From Betaproteobacteria bacterium (lineage in GTDB: Bacteria; Pseudomonadota; Gammaproteobacteria; Burkholderiales; Rhodocyclaceae): a stretch of 64,000 nucleotides of DNA. The stretch's first letter is position 1; every line of letters begins with the position of its first letter. Positions 28,055 through 36,262 of this stretch are shown piece by piece. Where the stretch lies: the NCBI GenBank assembly GCA_012026885.1, contig VEPL01000025.1, positions 684,815 to 748,814 of the forward strand, read 5' to 3'. A program made the position numbers and the translations under genes. The notes beneath the pieces were generated by a model, which did not search any database, was not told the origin of the DNA, and was given only the letters and a program-made list of their open reading frames with translations.

Positions 28055-28462
28055 CTAATCCGCGAGTCGGGTCGCGATGACGAGCGGATGCGAAAGGGCG
28101 CGATGGACCGGGCAGCGGTTGGCGATTTCCAGCATCCGCGCGCGCACTTCCGGTGCCAGGTCGCCGTCGAGGGTGATGGTGCGCACGATCCGGTCCCGCT
28201 TGCCGCCATCGGCATCGATGCGGTCGTGCGTCAGTCCGACGCTGATGCCGCGCAGAGGGAGGCCCTTGCGTTCGGCATACATGCGCAGCGTCATCGAGGT
28301 GCACGCCCCGAGTGCCGCCATCAGGTAGTCGAAAGGCGCCGGGCCGGCATCGGCACCGCCGACGCTGACCGGTTCGTCGGCGAGCAGGCGGTGCTGGCCG
28401 GCAAGGACTTCCTGCTGGTATCTTCCCTGACCGTTTTCCTGCACGACTACCTGGAATGCCAT
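28055..28462 (-). CDS. OsmC/Ohr-family protein
   Basis: OsmC-family proteins use two cysteines to reduce organic hydroperoxides. The 135-residue product has the family segments PFDYLMAALGACTSMTLRMYAERKGLPL and ANRCPVHRALSHPL, with the two expected cysteines in GACTSM and NRCPVH. It is the YhfA-like subgroup by length and pattern, so peroxidase activity is inferred. GGGGG is placed six bases before the ATG. The start overlaps the divergent methyltransferase region, leaving under 30 bases between the two coding starts. Confidence 0.9.
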   Translation of the reverse strand: MAFQVVVQENGQGRYQQEVLAGQHRLLADEPVSVGGADAGPAPFDYLMAALGACTSMTLRMYAERKGLPLRGISVGLTHDRIDADGGKRDRIVRTITLDGDLAPEVRARMLEIANRCPVHRALSHPLVIATRLAD

Positions 28463-28490
28463 GACTGCCCCCGCGAATGTACTGCACGCC

Positions 28491-29012
28491 ATGATAGCGC
28501 CGTCGCCGTGGGTCGTCCGCCATGCCCTGGAGATCCCGGCCGGCGGCCGCGCTCTCGACCTGGCCTGCGGCAGTGGGCGCCATGCCCGCTGGCTGGCGGC
28601 GAGCGGCCATCCGGTGCTGGCTGTCGACCGCGACGCGGCGGCGCTGGCCGGGCTGCGTGGCGAGGTCGGCATCGAGGTTCTGGATGCCGACCTCGAGGGT
28701 GAGATCTGGCCTCTGGCTGGCGAGGCATTCGCCGGCATCGTCGTCACCAACTACCTCTGGCGGCCCCGGCTGGACGATGTGCTGGCCCTGCTCGCGCCGG
28801 ACGGCGTGCTGATCTACGAGACCTTCATGGTCGGTCACGAGGCATACGGTCGTCCGTCGCGTCCCGAATTCCTGCTGCGCCCCGGCGAATTGCGCGAACG
28901 GGCCGCCGCGGCAGGCTTGCAAGAGATCGCCTGGTTCGAGGGCCTGGTCGCCGAGCCCGGCCCGGCCATGCGCCAGGCGATCTGCGCGCGGCGGGTTGAC
29001 GCGACCGCCTAA
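28491..29012 (+). CDS. Class I SAM-dependent methyltransferase
   Basis: The 173-residue protein has the SAM-binding motif LDLACGSGRHARWLA, the following acidic strand VLAVDRD, and a later motif GIVVTNYLWRP. Substrate unknown. I chose the ATG that begins IAPSPWVV because the family homology starts there; an ATG ten codons upstream, which overlaps the divergent OsmC start, is the alternative and would give 183 residues. Neither has a clear ribosome binding site. Its stop overlaps the arylesterase gene end by four bases on the opposite strand. Confidence 0.82.
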   Translation: MIAPSPWVVRHALEIPAGGRALDLACGSGRHARWLAASGHPVLAVDRDAAALAGLRGEVGIEVLDADLEGEIWPLAGEAFAGIVVTNYLWRPRLDDVLALLAPDGVLIYETFMVGHEAYGRPSRPEFLLRPGELRERAAAAGLQEIAWFEGLVAEPGPAMRQAICARRVDATA

Positions 29013-29611
29013 CGCAACAAGGGTTGCAGCGCTGGCCAGACGTGCTCGAGGATCAGCGGCTGGGCCTCGGCGGTCGGATGCAGGTTGTCGGGCAGGAAAT
29101 ATTGGCGCTCGGCCGCCACCGGGGCGAGCAGGAAGTCGAGCAGCGCCGCCTTGCGGGCCTTGGCGACCGTGGCGAAGCTGGCGGCGAATTCGTCGGCGTA
29201 CGGACCGTAGTTGGGCGGCAGCCGCATGCCGGCGATCAGCACGCGGGCGCCGGCCGCCTGTGCGGCCTGCGTCATCGCCGCCAGGTTGTCGCGCATCTGG
29301 GCGAGCGGCAGGCCGCGCAGGCCGTCGTTGGCGCCGAGGGCGATGACGACGACGGCCGGCCGGTGGCGGGCGAGGGCTTCCGGCAGCCGGCTGCGCCCGC
29401 CAGCGGTGGTCTCGCCGGAAATCGACAGGTTGGCGACGCTATAATCGCCGGGTCGTCCATCCAGGCGGCGGGCGAGCAGCGACGGCCACGCCTGTTCCGG
29501 GCGCAGGCCGTAACCGGCCGACAGCGAATCACCCATGACCAGCACGGTGCGCGCGGCGAGCGCGGGGCAGGCGGTGGACAGCAGGGCGAACAGGAGGAGC
29601 AGGATCCGCAT
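29009..29611 (-). CDS. tesA: Periplasmic arylesterase / lysophospholipase of the GDSL (SGNH) family, TesA-like
   Basis: The 200-residue product has a signal peptide ending near PALA-AR and then the SGNH blocks: GDSLSAGYG (nucleophile Ser), ISGETT, GANDGLRG and the catalytic DNLHP. This is the TesA/ApeA group, multifunctional esterases of the periplasm. It is divergently paired with a YbbA-type ATPase gene exactly as tesA and ybbA are in E. coli, which supports the name; here the two start codons actually overlap by two bases. Confidence 0.9.
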   Translation of the reverse strand: MRILLLLFALLSTACPALAARTVLVMGDSLSAGYGLRPEQAWPSLLARRLDGRPGDYSVANLSISGETTAGGRSRLPEALARHRPAVVVIALGANDGLRGLPLAQMRDNLAAMTQAAQAAGARVLIAGMRLPPNYGPYADEFAASFATVAKARKAALLDFLLAPVAAERQYFLPDNLHPTAEAQPLILEHVWPALQPLLR

Positions 29612-30302
29612 GGCGGACATACCGGTAGTCGAAGTGAGCGGGTTGGGCAAGACGGTCGATAACGGCGGCGCGCCGCTGACCATCATCGCCGATATTACCT
29701 TTTCGGTGGCCCCCGGCGAAAGCGTGGCCATCGTCGGCGCTTCGGGGTCCGGCAAGTCCACGCTGCTCGGCCTGCTGGCCGGCCTCGACGTGCCGACGCA
29801 GGGCACGGTGCGCCTCGACGGGAGCGACCTCGGCGCGCTCGACGAGGACGAACGCGCCCGCCTGCGCGGGCGCCTGCTCGGTTTCGTTTTCCAGTCCTTC
29901 CAACTGCTGCCCGCATTGACGGCCATCGAGAACGTCATGCTGCCGCTGGAATTGGCCGGTTTTCCTGGGTCGACCGCAACCGCCCGCGAATGGCTCCTGC
30001 GTGTCGGCCTCGGCGAGCGCCTGAAGCATTATCCGAAGCATCTCTCGGGCGGCGAGCAGCAGCGCGTCGCGCTGGCCCGGGCCTTCGCCGCAAATCCACG
30101 CCTAGTGTTGGCCGACGAGCCGACCGGGAATCTCGATGCGGCCACTGGCGCCCAGATCATCGACATGATGTTCGACCTCAATGCCCGCCAGGGGACGACC
30201 CTCATCCTCGTCACCCACGACGAGGCGATCGCCGCGCGCTGCGGACGGCTATTGCGCCTGCAGTCCGGGCGTCTGGCCGGCGCCCCGGAAACGCGCGGCT
30301 AG
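29610..30302 (+). CDS. ybbA: ABC transporter ATPase of the YbbA/LolD group
   Basis: The 230-residue protein has a Walker A motif GASGSGKST, Q-loop FVFQSFQLLP, signature LSGGEQQRVALARA, Walker B LVLADEP and the H-loop VTHDE. In E. coli ybbA is followed by the permease gene ybbP; here the next gene is msrB after a 176-base gap and no permease of that kind is nearby, so the partner must be elsewhere or lost. AGGAGGAG precedes the ATG. The ATG overlaps that of the divergent tesA. I see no gene in the gap before msrB. Confidence 0.88.
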   Translation: MADIPVVEVSGLGKTVDNGGAPLTIIADITFSVAPGESVAIVGASGSGKSTLLGLLAGLDVPTQGTVRLDGSDLGALDEDERARLRGRLLGFVFQSFQLLPALTAIENVMLPLELAGFPGSTATAREWLLRVGLGERLKHYPKHLSGGEQQRVALARAFAANPRLVLADEPTGNLDAATGAQIIDMMFDLNARQGTTLILVTHDEAIAARCGRLLRLQSGRLAGAPETRG

Positions 30303-30478
30303 CGGCTTCGGCCGGAACTATCCGGCCGCGACGACGCTCCGACGGCAAAGGCTGCTTCACGCCGGCCACATCCCCGGTCTCGTTGTAATGAAAGACTTGG
30401 CAGCCGCGACCAAAGGGAACGAGCGAACCGCCGCGACAGAGCGTTTCCCGGGGCGCGCTCCCTATTCAGGAGAACAAA

Positions 30479-30979
30479 ATGAACCGACGCAACTGGCTTT
30501 TTCGCATCACCGGGCTGGCCGCTGCCGGTGTGTTGCCCCATCACGCCGGGGCCACCGCCGGCAATTTTCCGTTGAACAAGTCCAGACAGGAATGGAAACA
30601 GCTGGTTTCGCCGGAGGCGTACGCCGTGCTGTTCGAGGATGGCACCGAGCGCCCCGGGAGCAGCCCGCTGAACGGCGAGAAGCGGGCTGGCACCTACGTC
30701 TGCGCCGCCTGCAACAACCCGCTGTTCGACAGCGCGACCAAATACGAGAGCGGCACCGGCTGGCCGAGCTTCTGGCAGCCGCTGGCCGGCGCGCTCGGCA
30801 CGTCGGCTGATTTCAAGCTGATCTATCCGCGGACCGAGTACCACTGCGCACATTGCGGCGGGCACCAGGGCCACGTCTTCGACGACGGCCCGAAACCGAC
30901 CGGCAAGCGCTATTGCAACAATGGCGTTGCCCTGCGGTTCATTCCCCAAGGTACGGCGCTGCCGGCGCTGCGCTCCTGA
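30479..30979 (+). CDS. msrB: Peptide-methionine (R)-S-oxide reductase MsrB, exported
   Basis: MsrB reduces the R isomer of methionine sulfoxide in proteins. The 166-residue product carries the two zinc-binding CxxC pairs (CAACNN and CAHCGG), the GTGWPSFW signature and the catalytic Cys in RYCNNGVALRF. Before the domain is an export signal with a twin-arginine-like start, NRRNWLF, and an Ala-rich end, so the enzyme is probably periplasmic; whether through Tat or Sec is not certain. GGAGAACAA precedes the ATG. It lies head-to-tail with ybbA and convergent with pgaD. Confidence 0.93.
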   Translation: MNRRNWLFRITGLAAAGVLPHHAGATAGNFPLNKSRQEWKQLVSPEAYAVLFEDGTERPGSSPLNGEKRAGTYVCAACNNPLFDSATKYESGTGWPSFWQPLAGALGTSADFKLIYPRTEYHCAHCGGHQGHVFDDGPKPTGKRYCNNGVALRFIPQGTALPALRS

Positions 30980-31033
30980 GCGCGTCGTTACCGGTCAGGT
31001 GACGTTGGGGTTGGCCGGCCGGCTTCCAGCGGC

Positions 31034-31519
31034 TTAAGCCTGGCGAGGCGGCTCGTTGTAGGCATTCATGACGCGGCCGCGCGGGCCGTGCTCGACATAG
31101 AGCACTTGCGTACGTTGCCAGCGCGCGAGGTTTTCGGGGTCGAGCGCGGCGTCGCGGGCCAGACGGTCCATGCCGACCGGGTGCCAGCGTTCGTCGGTCT
31201 TCCCCCAGTGCCGCTTCAGGCGCTCGTAGATGTAAGCCGCGAAGAGTACCGCCGACGCCGTGGCAAGCGCGTAGGGCACGAGATGCGCCAGTGCCCGGAA
31301 GGATTCCAGCGAGACCACCTGCGGTACGAGGAAGCGCGGCAGTTCAAAGCCGACGTGGTAGCCGAGGGTGGTGAGCAATACAAACCACATGCCCAGCCAG
31401 ATGCCCCAGCAGAGCAGGGTGAGCGCGACCCCGACGACCCGCCGCACCGGGTGGGCGAGGTCAGGGCGGTCGATGATCAGCGGGAGTCGGGTCGGATGCC
31501 CCGGTCGGGACTCGTCCAT
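31034..31519 (-). CDS. pgaD: PgaD-like subunit of the poly-N-acetylglucosamine synthase
   Basis: PgaD is a small membrane protein that joins PgaC and, in E. coli, needs cyclic di-GMP for the complex to be stable and active. The 161-residue product has two membrane segments (residues about 28-53 and 72-95), a PgaD-like conserved opening LPLIIDRPDLAHPVRR, and a cytoplasmic tail. Assignment relies on position after pgaC as well as on that pattern. The ATG lies inside the pgaC 3' end, overlapping it by 43 bases in another frame, so translation is probably coupled. It is the last gene of the run starting at hpnC. Confidence 0.85.
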   Translation of the reverse strand: MDESRPGHPTRLPLIIDRPDLAHPVRRVVGVALTLLCWGIWLGMWFVLLTTLGYHVGFELPRFLVPQVVSLESFRALAHLVPYALATASAVLFAAYIYERLKRHWGKTDERWHPVGMDRLARDAALDPENLARWQRTQVLYVEHGPRGRVMNAYNEPPRQA

Positions 31520-32763
31520 ATCGCTCGGCGCTCCTTGTCGCGCAGCAGGATCTTGGGAATGGCGGCGGCGGCCGTCGCCGCCGCGATGATCCAGTAGATG
31601 GTCGGATACCAGACCGCCCAGAAATAGTTCTTGAGCAGGCCGCGGTCGTAGGGGCGGTCGAGGAACAGGCTGAGGACGATCTGCAGCATGCAGACCGTCC
31701 CGATGATCAGGCCGGTCCACCCGAGCAGCAGGATGGGGGCGCTCTGCAGGTCGACCCGGAACAGAATGTAGTCGATGAGGCGGTAGGCTGCCAGCAGGAC
31801 GAAGAGAACCGCCCACAGGATACTCAGCCCGTATTCGATGGCGAGCGGCCACAGGCGAAGGTTGTTGCGCGTCATCAGCCGGGGCCAGTAGTCGAGCAGC
31901 ACCTGGGTACCGCCCATCGACCAGCGCAGGCGCTGCTTCCACAACCCGCCCAGGGTTTCCGGCATGAGTATCCAGCACAGCGCGCGCGGCTCGAAGCGCA
32001 CTTCCCAGTTGGCGAGCATCAGTTTCCAGGTGACATCGACGTCCTCGGTGAGCTTTTCCGGGCTCCAGTAGCCGACTTCGTGCAGCGCGCTGCGGCGGAA
32101 GGCAGTGACTACCCCGGACACCGTGAAGATCAGCCCGAGTGCGCGTTGCGCGCGCTTGATCAGTCCGACGATGGAGGAGAACTCGCCGACCTGGATACGC
32201 CCGAGGATGGTCGAGCGGTTGCGCACGCGCGGGTTGCCGGTGACGGCGCCGACTTCGTGTTCGTCGAAATGACGCACCAGCCAGTGCAGCGCATTGCGGT
32301 CGAGGCGGGCGTCGCCGTCGATGCCGACGAGGATCTCGGCCTGCGTCAGGAGCGCCGCGGTATTGAGACCGACCGCCTTGCCCTGGTTCTCGATCTGATG
32401 GACGACCCGCAAGCGCGGGAAGCGGGCTGCCAGCCCGTTGAGGATCTCGCCGGTGCGATCTTTGCTGCCGTCGTTGATGGCGATGACTTCGTAGTTCGGG
32501 TACTTCGATTCCATCAGCGCTTCGATGGTTTCCTCGGCGTGCGCTTCCTCGTTCAAGCAGGGGACGAAGACGGCGACCAGCGGGTAATCGCTGCGCTCCG
32601 GCGGCTGGCTGACTATCCGGTGCGGGTGGCGCTCGAAGCGGAAATAGAAGGCGAGGCCACCGATCATCCAGAATACCGACATCAGCACCGGATAGAGGAA
32701 GACGAAGGCGAGGATGGCTCCCCAGGCGTCACCGAGCAGGACGGGAAGGGGGGTGATCGTCAT
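31477..32763 (-). CDS. pgaC: PgaC, poly-beta-1,6-N-acetylglucosamine synthase (family 2 glycosyltransferase)
   Basis: The 428-residue product polymerises UDP-GlcNAc across the inner membrane. It has an N-terminal membrane helix, a GT2 domain with VPCLNEEAHAEETI, INDGSKD, GIDGDARLD (catalytic DxD region), TEDVDVTW and the QRLRW motif (KQRLRWSMGG), then three or four membrane helices. The motif set and length match PgaC/IcaA. The ATG overlaps the stop of pgaB by four bases (ATGA). Confidence 0.96.
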   Translation of the reverse strand: MTITPLPVLLGDAWGAILAFVFLYPVLMSVFWMIGGLAFYFRFERHPHRIVSQPPERSDYPLVAVFVPCLNEEAHAEETIEALMESKYPNYEVIAINDGSKDRTGEILNGLAARFPRLRVVHQIENQGKAVGLNTAALLTQAEILVGIDGDARLDRNALHWLVRHFDEHEVGAVTGNPRVRNRSTILGRIQVGEFSSIVGLIKRAQRALGLIFTVSGVVTAFRRSALHEVGYWSPEKLTEDVDVTWKLMLANWEVRFEPRALCWILMPETLGGLWKQRLRWSMGGTQVLLDYWPRLMTRNNLRLWPLAIEYGLSILWAVLFVLLAAYRLIDYILFRVDLQSAPILLLGWTGLIIGTVCMLQIVLSLFLDRPYDRGLLKNYFWAVWYPTIYWIIAAATAAAAIPKILLRDKERRAIWTSPDRGIRPDSR

Positions 32764-34304
32764 CGCAGTTGCGGCTGCGAGCGCAGCGACAGGACGCGGG
32801 CGACCTCCGCCGGCAGCGGGTCGGGGAAGCCGGAGAGCCCGAAACTGCGGAAGCCGTCGGCCTCCAGTTCGCGCATGCGGCGGGCGGTTTCGCCGGCGGG
32901 CGCGGCTGCGTCGAACTCGACCAGCACCTTGTCGCGGGCGGACGCCGGCAGTGCGCCGGGGGTGGCGAGGGCAGCCGGGATGATGACGACGTCGCCATCC
33001 GCCAGCCGCGCCCAGGTGTCCGGGCCGGGCAGACGGTCGACCGCGAAAGCCAGCTGCACGGGCAGGCGCCAGCGGCCAGCGGCCTCGCGCAGCGCGGCGA
33101 TGCGCCTGTCGTCGGGTGCGGCTGGCAGGCGCAGTCCGGCAAAATTGACCTGGCGGGCGAGGTCGCCGACCAGTTCCGGGTCGTCCAGCCAGGGCGACGG
33201 CAGGTCGATGAATGCCGGCACGCCCGCGCGGCGCTCGGTCTGCCAGGCAACGTGGTTGAGGATATCGGCGGCGAGCGGGCGTCGACTGGTCGGAAACAGG
33301 GTCATCTCAAGGCCATCGCGGATCACAGCCGGACGGATGAAGGCGATGTTGGGGGCCAGTGCCTGCAGGCGGTCGAGCGTCGCCGATAGCCCGGCTTCCG
33401 GATTGCCCCAGGTGCCCGGATCGATGCGCACGCTGCGTGCGGGGTCGGCGGGCCAACTGGCGCGCAGCAGCTCGACGAACTCCTGCAGCGACGGTCCGTT
33501 CTCGACGAGTTGCCGGCGCAGACCGGCGAGCGGCGTGGTGCTGTCGTTCCAGCCGTCTTCCAGCGAAAAGCCGATGGGGCGTCCCAGTTCGGCGGCCAGA
33601 TTCCGGGTAAATTTGTTGCTGCGGCCCCAGGGCCACATGATGATTCTGGGCGTGAACCCCGTCCGCTCGGGAACCAGTTCCCGGAGCCCGGCACGCAGTC
33701 GCGCTTCGTAGGCGGCATCATCTTCGTAGATTCCCGAGCAGTAGCGGCGCGTGATTGCCGCAGGTTCGGTGTTTCCCTGCGGGTTGGCAGGGATGCCGCG
33801 GTGAATGGTGAAGGTGTGCGAGGCGACCTCGATCAATCCGGAGGCCATCATGTCGCGCACCTCAGCCCAGGTGACGAAGGCGGAGCGTGGTAGCGCCTGG
33901 CCGTCGTAGTCGACGGTACCGCCGTCCGCTACTTCCAGCCATTCGCCGACCAGCGCGATCACCGCCGGGTAGCCGAAGAGCTTGAGGAGCGGGAAGACAC
34001 GGGTGTAGACGTCCTTCTTGCCGTCGTCGAAGGTGAGTAGCACGGCCTTCTCCGGCAACGGCGGGCCGCCGGCGCGGGCGGCGAGGATGCGGTCCATGCT
34101 GACCGGTTGCCAGCCGTTGGCGGCGAGCCAGGCGAACTGCTGCGCCAGGTCGCGTGCCGTCACGGAAGTCGGCGTTGCGGGCTCGCCTTCGCCGAGCACT
34201 TCGTGATAGCTGAGAGCGATGAAGCGGGCCGGATCGGCGGCACCGGCGAGTGCAGCGGCGCCGGCCAGCCAGAGGACGAGAAGGGCACGGGTCAGAAACG
34301 CCAT
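32760..34304 (-). CDS. pgaB: PgaB-like poly-N-acetylglucosamine deacetylase, short form
   Basis: PgaB partly deacetylates poly-N-acetylglucosamine so it can be exported. The 514-residue product has a signal peptide, then a CE4 deacetylase domain (about 30-290) with the metal ligands in LTFDDGKKD and SHTFTIHRG. E. coli PgaB is 672 residues, with a lipobox and a full C-terminal hydrolase-like barrel. Here the signal region (ALAGAADPA) has no cysteine, so a lipid anchor is not expected, and the C-terminal part is only about 220 residues. The start overlaps the end of pgaA by 13 bases. Confidence 0.9.
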   Translation of the reverse strand: MAFLTRALLVLWLAGAAALAGAADPARFIALSYHEVLGEGEPATPTSVTARDLAQQFAWLAANGWQPVSMDRILAARAGGPPLPEKAVLLTFDDGKKDVYTRVFPLLKLFGYPAVIALVGEWLEVADGGTVDYDGQALPRSAFVTWAEVRDMMASGLIEVASHTFTIHRGIPANPQGNTEPAAITRRYCSGIYEDDAAYEARLRAGLRELVPERTGFTPRIIMWPWGRSNKFTRNLAAELGRPIGFSLEDGWNDSTTPLAGLRRQLVENGPSLQEFVELLRASWPADPARSVRIDPGTWGNPEAGLSATLDRLQALAPNIAFIRPAVIRDGLEMTLFPTSRRPLAADILNHVAWQTERRAGVPAFIDLPSPWLDDPELVGDLARQVNFAGLRLPAAPDDRRIAALREAAGRWRLPVQLAFAVDRLPGPDTWARLADGDVVIIPAALATPGALPASARDKVLVEFDAAAPAGETARRMRELEADGFRSFGLSGFPDPLPAEVARVLSLRSQPQLR

Positions 34305-36262
34305 AGCAGGCTCATCGTCGCAAATGTGCGCCCTTCGCGCACGCCGTCGTAGGGGCGGAGCAGGCGCCCGAGGCTGTAGTTGAAAGCCACCGCACGGCCG
34401 AGTTCCCAGCGGTGGCCGTACTCGATCGCTTCGATTGCGCCGCTGCCGTAGTCCTTCTGCCAATAATTGCCGGCGGTCAGCGCCAGGCGCTGGCGCAGGG
34501 CGAAGTCGTAGCGGCGCCAGGCCAGGTTGTCGACGGCTGCGGTCAACCACAGCGAATGGTCGGTTTTCGGATTGAAGTAGGCGACGCTCTGATCGGCGGT
34601 GTTGTGCGAGGCATCGGCACCGAGTGTCGTCTCGAACATCCAGCGCGGCCCGCTCGCCCAGCGCTCGAACCACGAGGTGCTGACGGCATTGCGCCGGTTG
34701 TCGTCGGAAAAGTCGGTGAGCGTGGTGGCGAGCGCCAGCTTGCGCGATTCGTCCAGGCGCCAGTCGACGCCCACCTCGGCCCGGGCGGCGGTGACGCCTT
34801 CGCGGACGGCGCGCAGCGGAATCTGGTTGGTGACCGTCTCGCCGGCTGCATACACCGACCACTGGTCGTCCGGCTTCCAGCGGGCGGTCGCAAGCAGGCC
34901 CGGCTTGACGCCGTCGCCCGAATTGACCTCGGCGGTCGCCCGCCAGGCGAGATGGCGCCATTCCGCACCGATGCCGGTGCGCGTCCAGTTCGTGGTCGAT
35001 CCGTCGAAGTCGGCACTGCTCGTGTAGTTGTGCGCAAAGACCCGCCAGTTCTCGGCCAGTGGCGGCGCGTAGAGGTAGCTGTCGATGCGCCAGTCGCTGT
35101 TGCCGAAGAAGCCGCCGGTATCGCCGCCCTTGCCGTAGCCTGCCTCGACCCACAATTCGAAGCTGTCGTGCAGTGCCAGCGAGGTGTGGGCGCGTCGCAC
35201 CCCGGTGTTCTCCGCGTCGATTCCTTCCCCGGCCGCCAGCGCGGCCCGTGCGCCCAGCCAGTCCTGCAGCTGCAGCCGCGCTTCGGCGAGGTCGGCGTAC
35301 AGCGCGGGATTGTCGGGGTCGGAGCCGACGATGCGGCGCAGGGTCTGCTCCCCCAAATGCGGCCAGCCGCGGGCCAGTGCGAGGCTTGCGGCAGTGCCGC
35401 GCGCCTCGGCGTTGAAGGGCGCGGCGGCAAGGCGGGCTTCGCTGCGCCGCTGCGCTTCGTCCAGCCGGTTGGCCCAGGCGCGCGCGCGGTCGCCGGCGAT
35501 GTCGGCGCTCAGGCGCTCGCCGTTGTAGCGCCCGTCGCGGTGGCGGCGCTCGGGGAGGCGCGCCGCGTAGGCATCGATATGCGCGGTGGCGGCATCGATG
35601 TCTCCGGCGTCGGCGAGGGCGTAGAAGAGGCCGATATTGGCCACGAAGTCATCCGGTGCCGTGGCGAGAAAGGCCCGATACAGCTCGGCGGCCCACTCCG
35701 GTTCGCGAAGTTGCAGGGCGCTGTCGGCGAGGTCGCGTTGCGTCCATGGCGGGATGGCGACCCCGCGGGCGACGAGGGCGTCGTGGAGGGCGAAGGCGTC
35801 GGCAGCCCGGCGGCGGGCCGACAGTGCGCTGACGCGGTCCGTAAGCCGGCGCTGCGTTTCGGTGTCGGCCGGGCCGCCGGCGAGGAAGGCTGCCGCATCG
35901 TCGTCGGTCGCCGCTAGTGAACGGTCGAGTGCAGCGAAACGCACTTCCCCTCGCTGGGAGTTGGCGTCGATGACCCCGTAGCGCACCTGCAGCGCGATGC
36001 GGTCGCCCTCCAGCGTACGCTGCTCGGCGACGGATAGCGGCGCCTCAAGGGAAGCCGCCTGCTCGAACAGGCCGAGGCGCACTGCTGCACGCCAGGCGGC
36101 GAGGCGGGCATCGCGGTTGCCGGGTTCTGCTGCAAGCTGGTCGAGATTGCGGCCGAGGGCAACCGCGGGGTCGGCTTCCGTGTCCGTGGCCATCGCGGCG
36201 CTGCCGTTGCCGAGGCCGGCAGCGAGCAGGAAGGCGGTCAGCAGGCCGGTCGCACGGATCAT
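34292..36262 (-). CDS. pgaA: PgaA, outer-membrane porin for poly-N-acetylglucosamine export
   Basis: PgaA forms the outer-membrane pore and a periplasmic TPR scaffold for the polymer. The 656-residue product has a signal peptide, a long helical repeat region (about 40-400) with many Ala/Leu/Arg heptads, and a C-terminal beta-barrel ending in a terminal aromatic (LWRF). The last strands carry YGHRWELGRAVAFNYSLG and RPYDGVREG, typical of this family. It is shorter than E. coli PgaA (about 800). Its ATG overlaps the hpnE stop by four bases, so it is translationally coupled to a squalene-pathway gene. Confidence 0.92.
   Translation of the reverse strand: MIRATGLLTAFLLAAGLGNGSAAMATDTEADPAVALGRNLDQLAAEPGNRDARLAAWRAAVRLGLFEQAASLEAPLSVAEQRTLEGDRIALQVRYGVIDANSQRGEVRFAALDRSLAATDDDAAAFLAGGPADTETQRRLTDRVSALSARRRAADAFALHDALVARGVAIPPWTQRDLADSALQLREPEWAAELYRAFLATAPDDFVANIGLFYALADAGDIDAATAHIDAYAARLPERRHRDGRYNGERLSADIAGDRARAWANRLDEAQRRSEARLAAAPFNAEARGTAASLALARGWPHLGEQTLRRIVGSDPDNPALYADLAEARLQLQDWLGARAALAAGEGIDAENTGVRRAHTSLALHDSFELWVEAGYGKGGDTGGFFGNSDWRIDSYLYAPPLAENWRVFAHNYTSSADFDGSTTNWTRTGIGAEWRHLAWRATAEVNSGDGVKPGLLATARWKPDDQWSVYAAGETVTNQIPLRAVREGVTAARAEVGVDWRLDESRKLALATTLTDFSDDNRRNAVSTSWFERWASGPRWMFETTLGADASHNTADQSVAYFNPKTDHSLWLTAAVDNLAWRRYDFALRQRLALTAGNYWQKDYGSGAIEAIEYGHRWELGRAVAFNYSLGRLLRPYDGVREGRTFATMSLLWRF

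Noticed and set aside
31010..31030. GC-rich palindrome (GGCCGGCC) between msrB and pgaD as a terminator
   Set aside because: There is no T-run on either strand and the stem is short.
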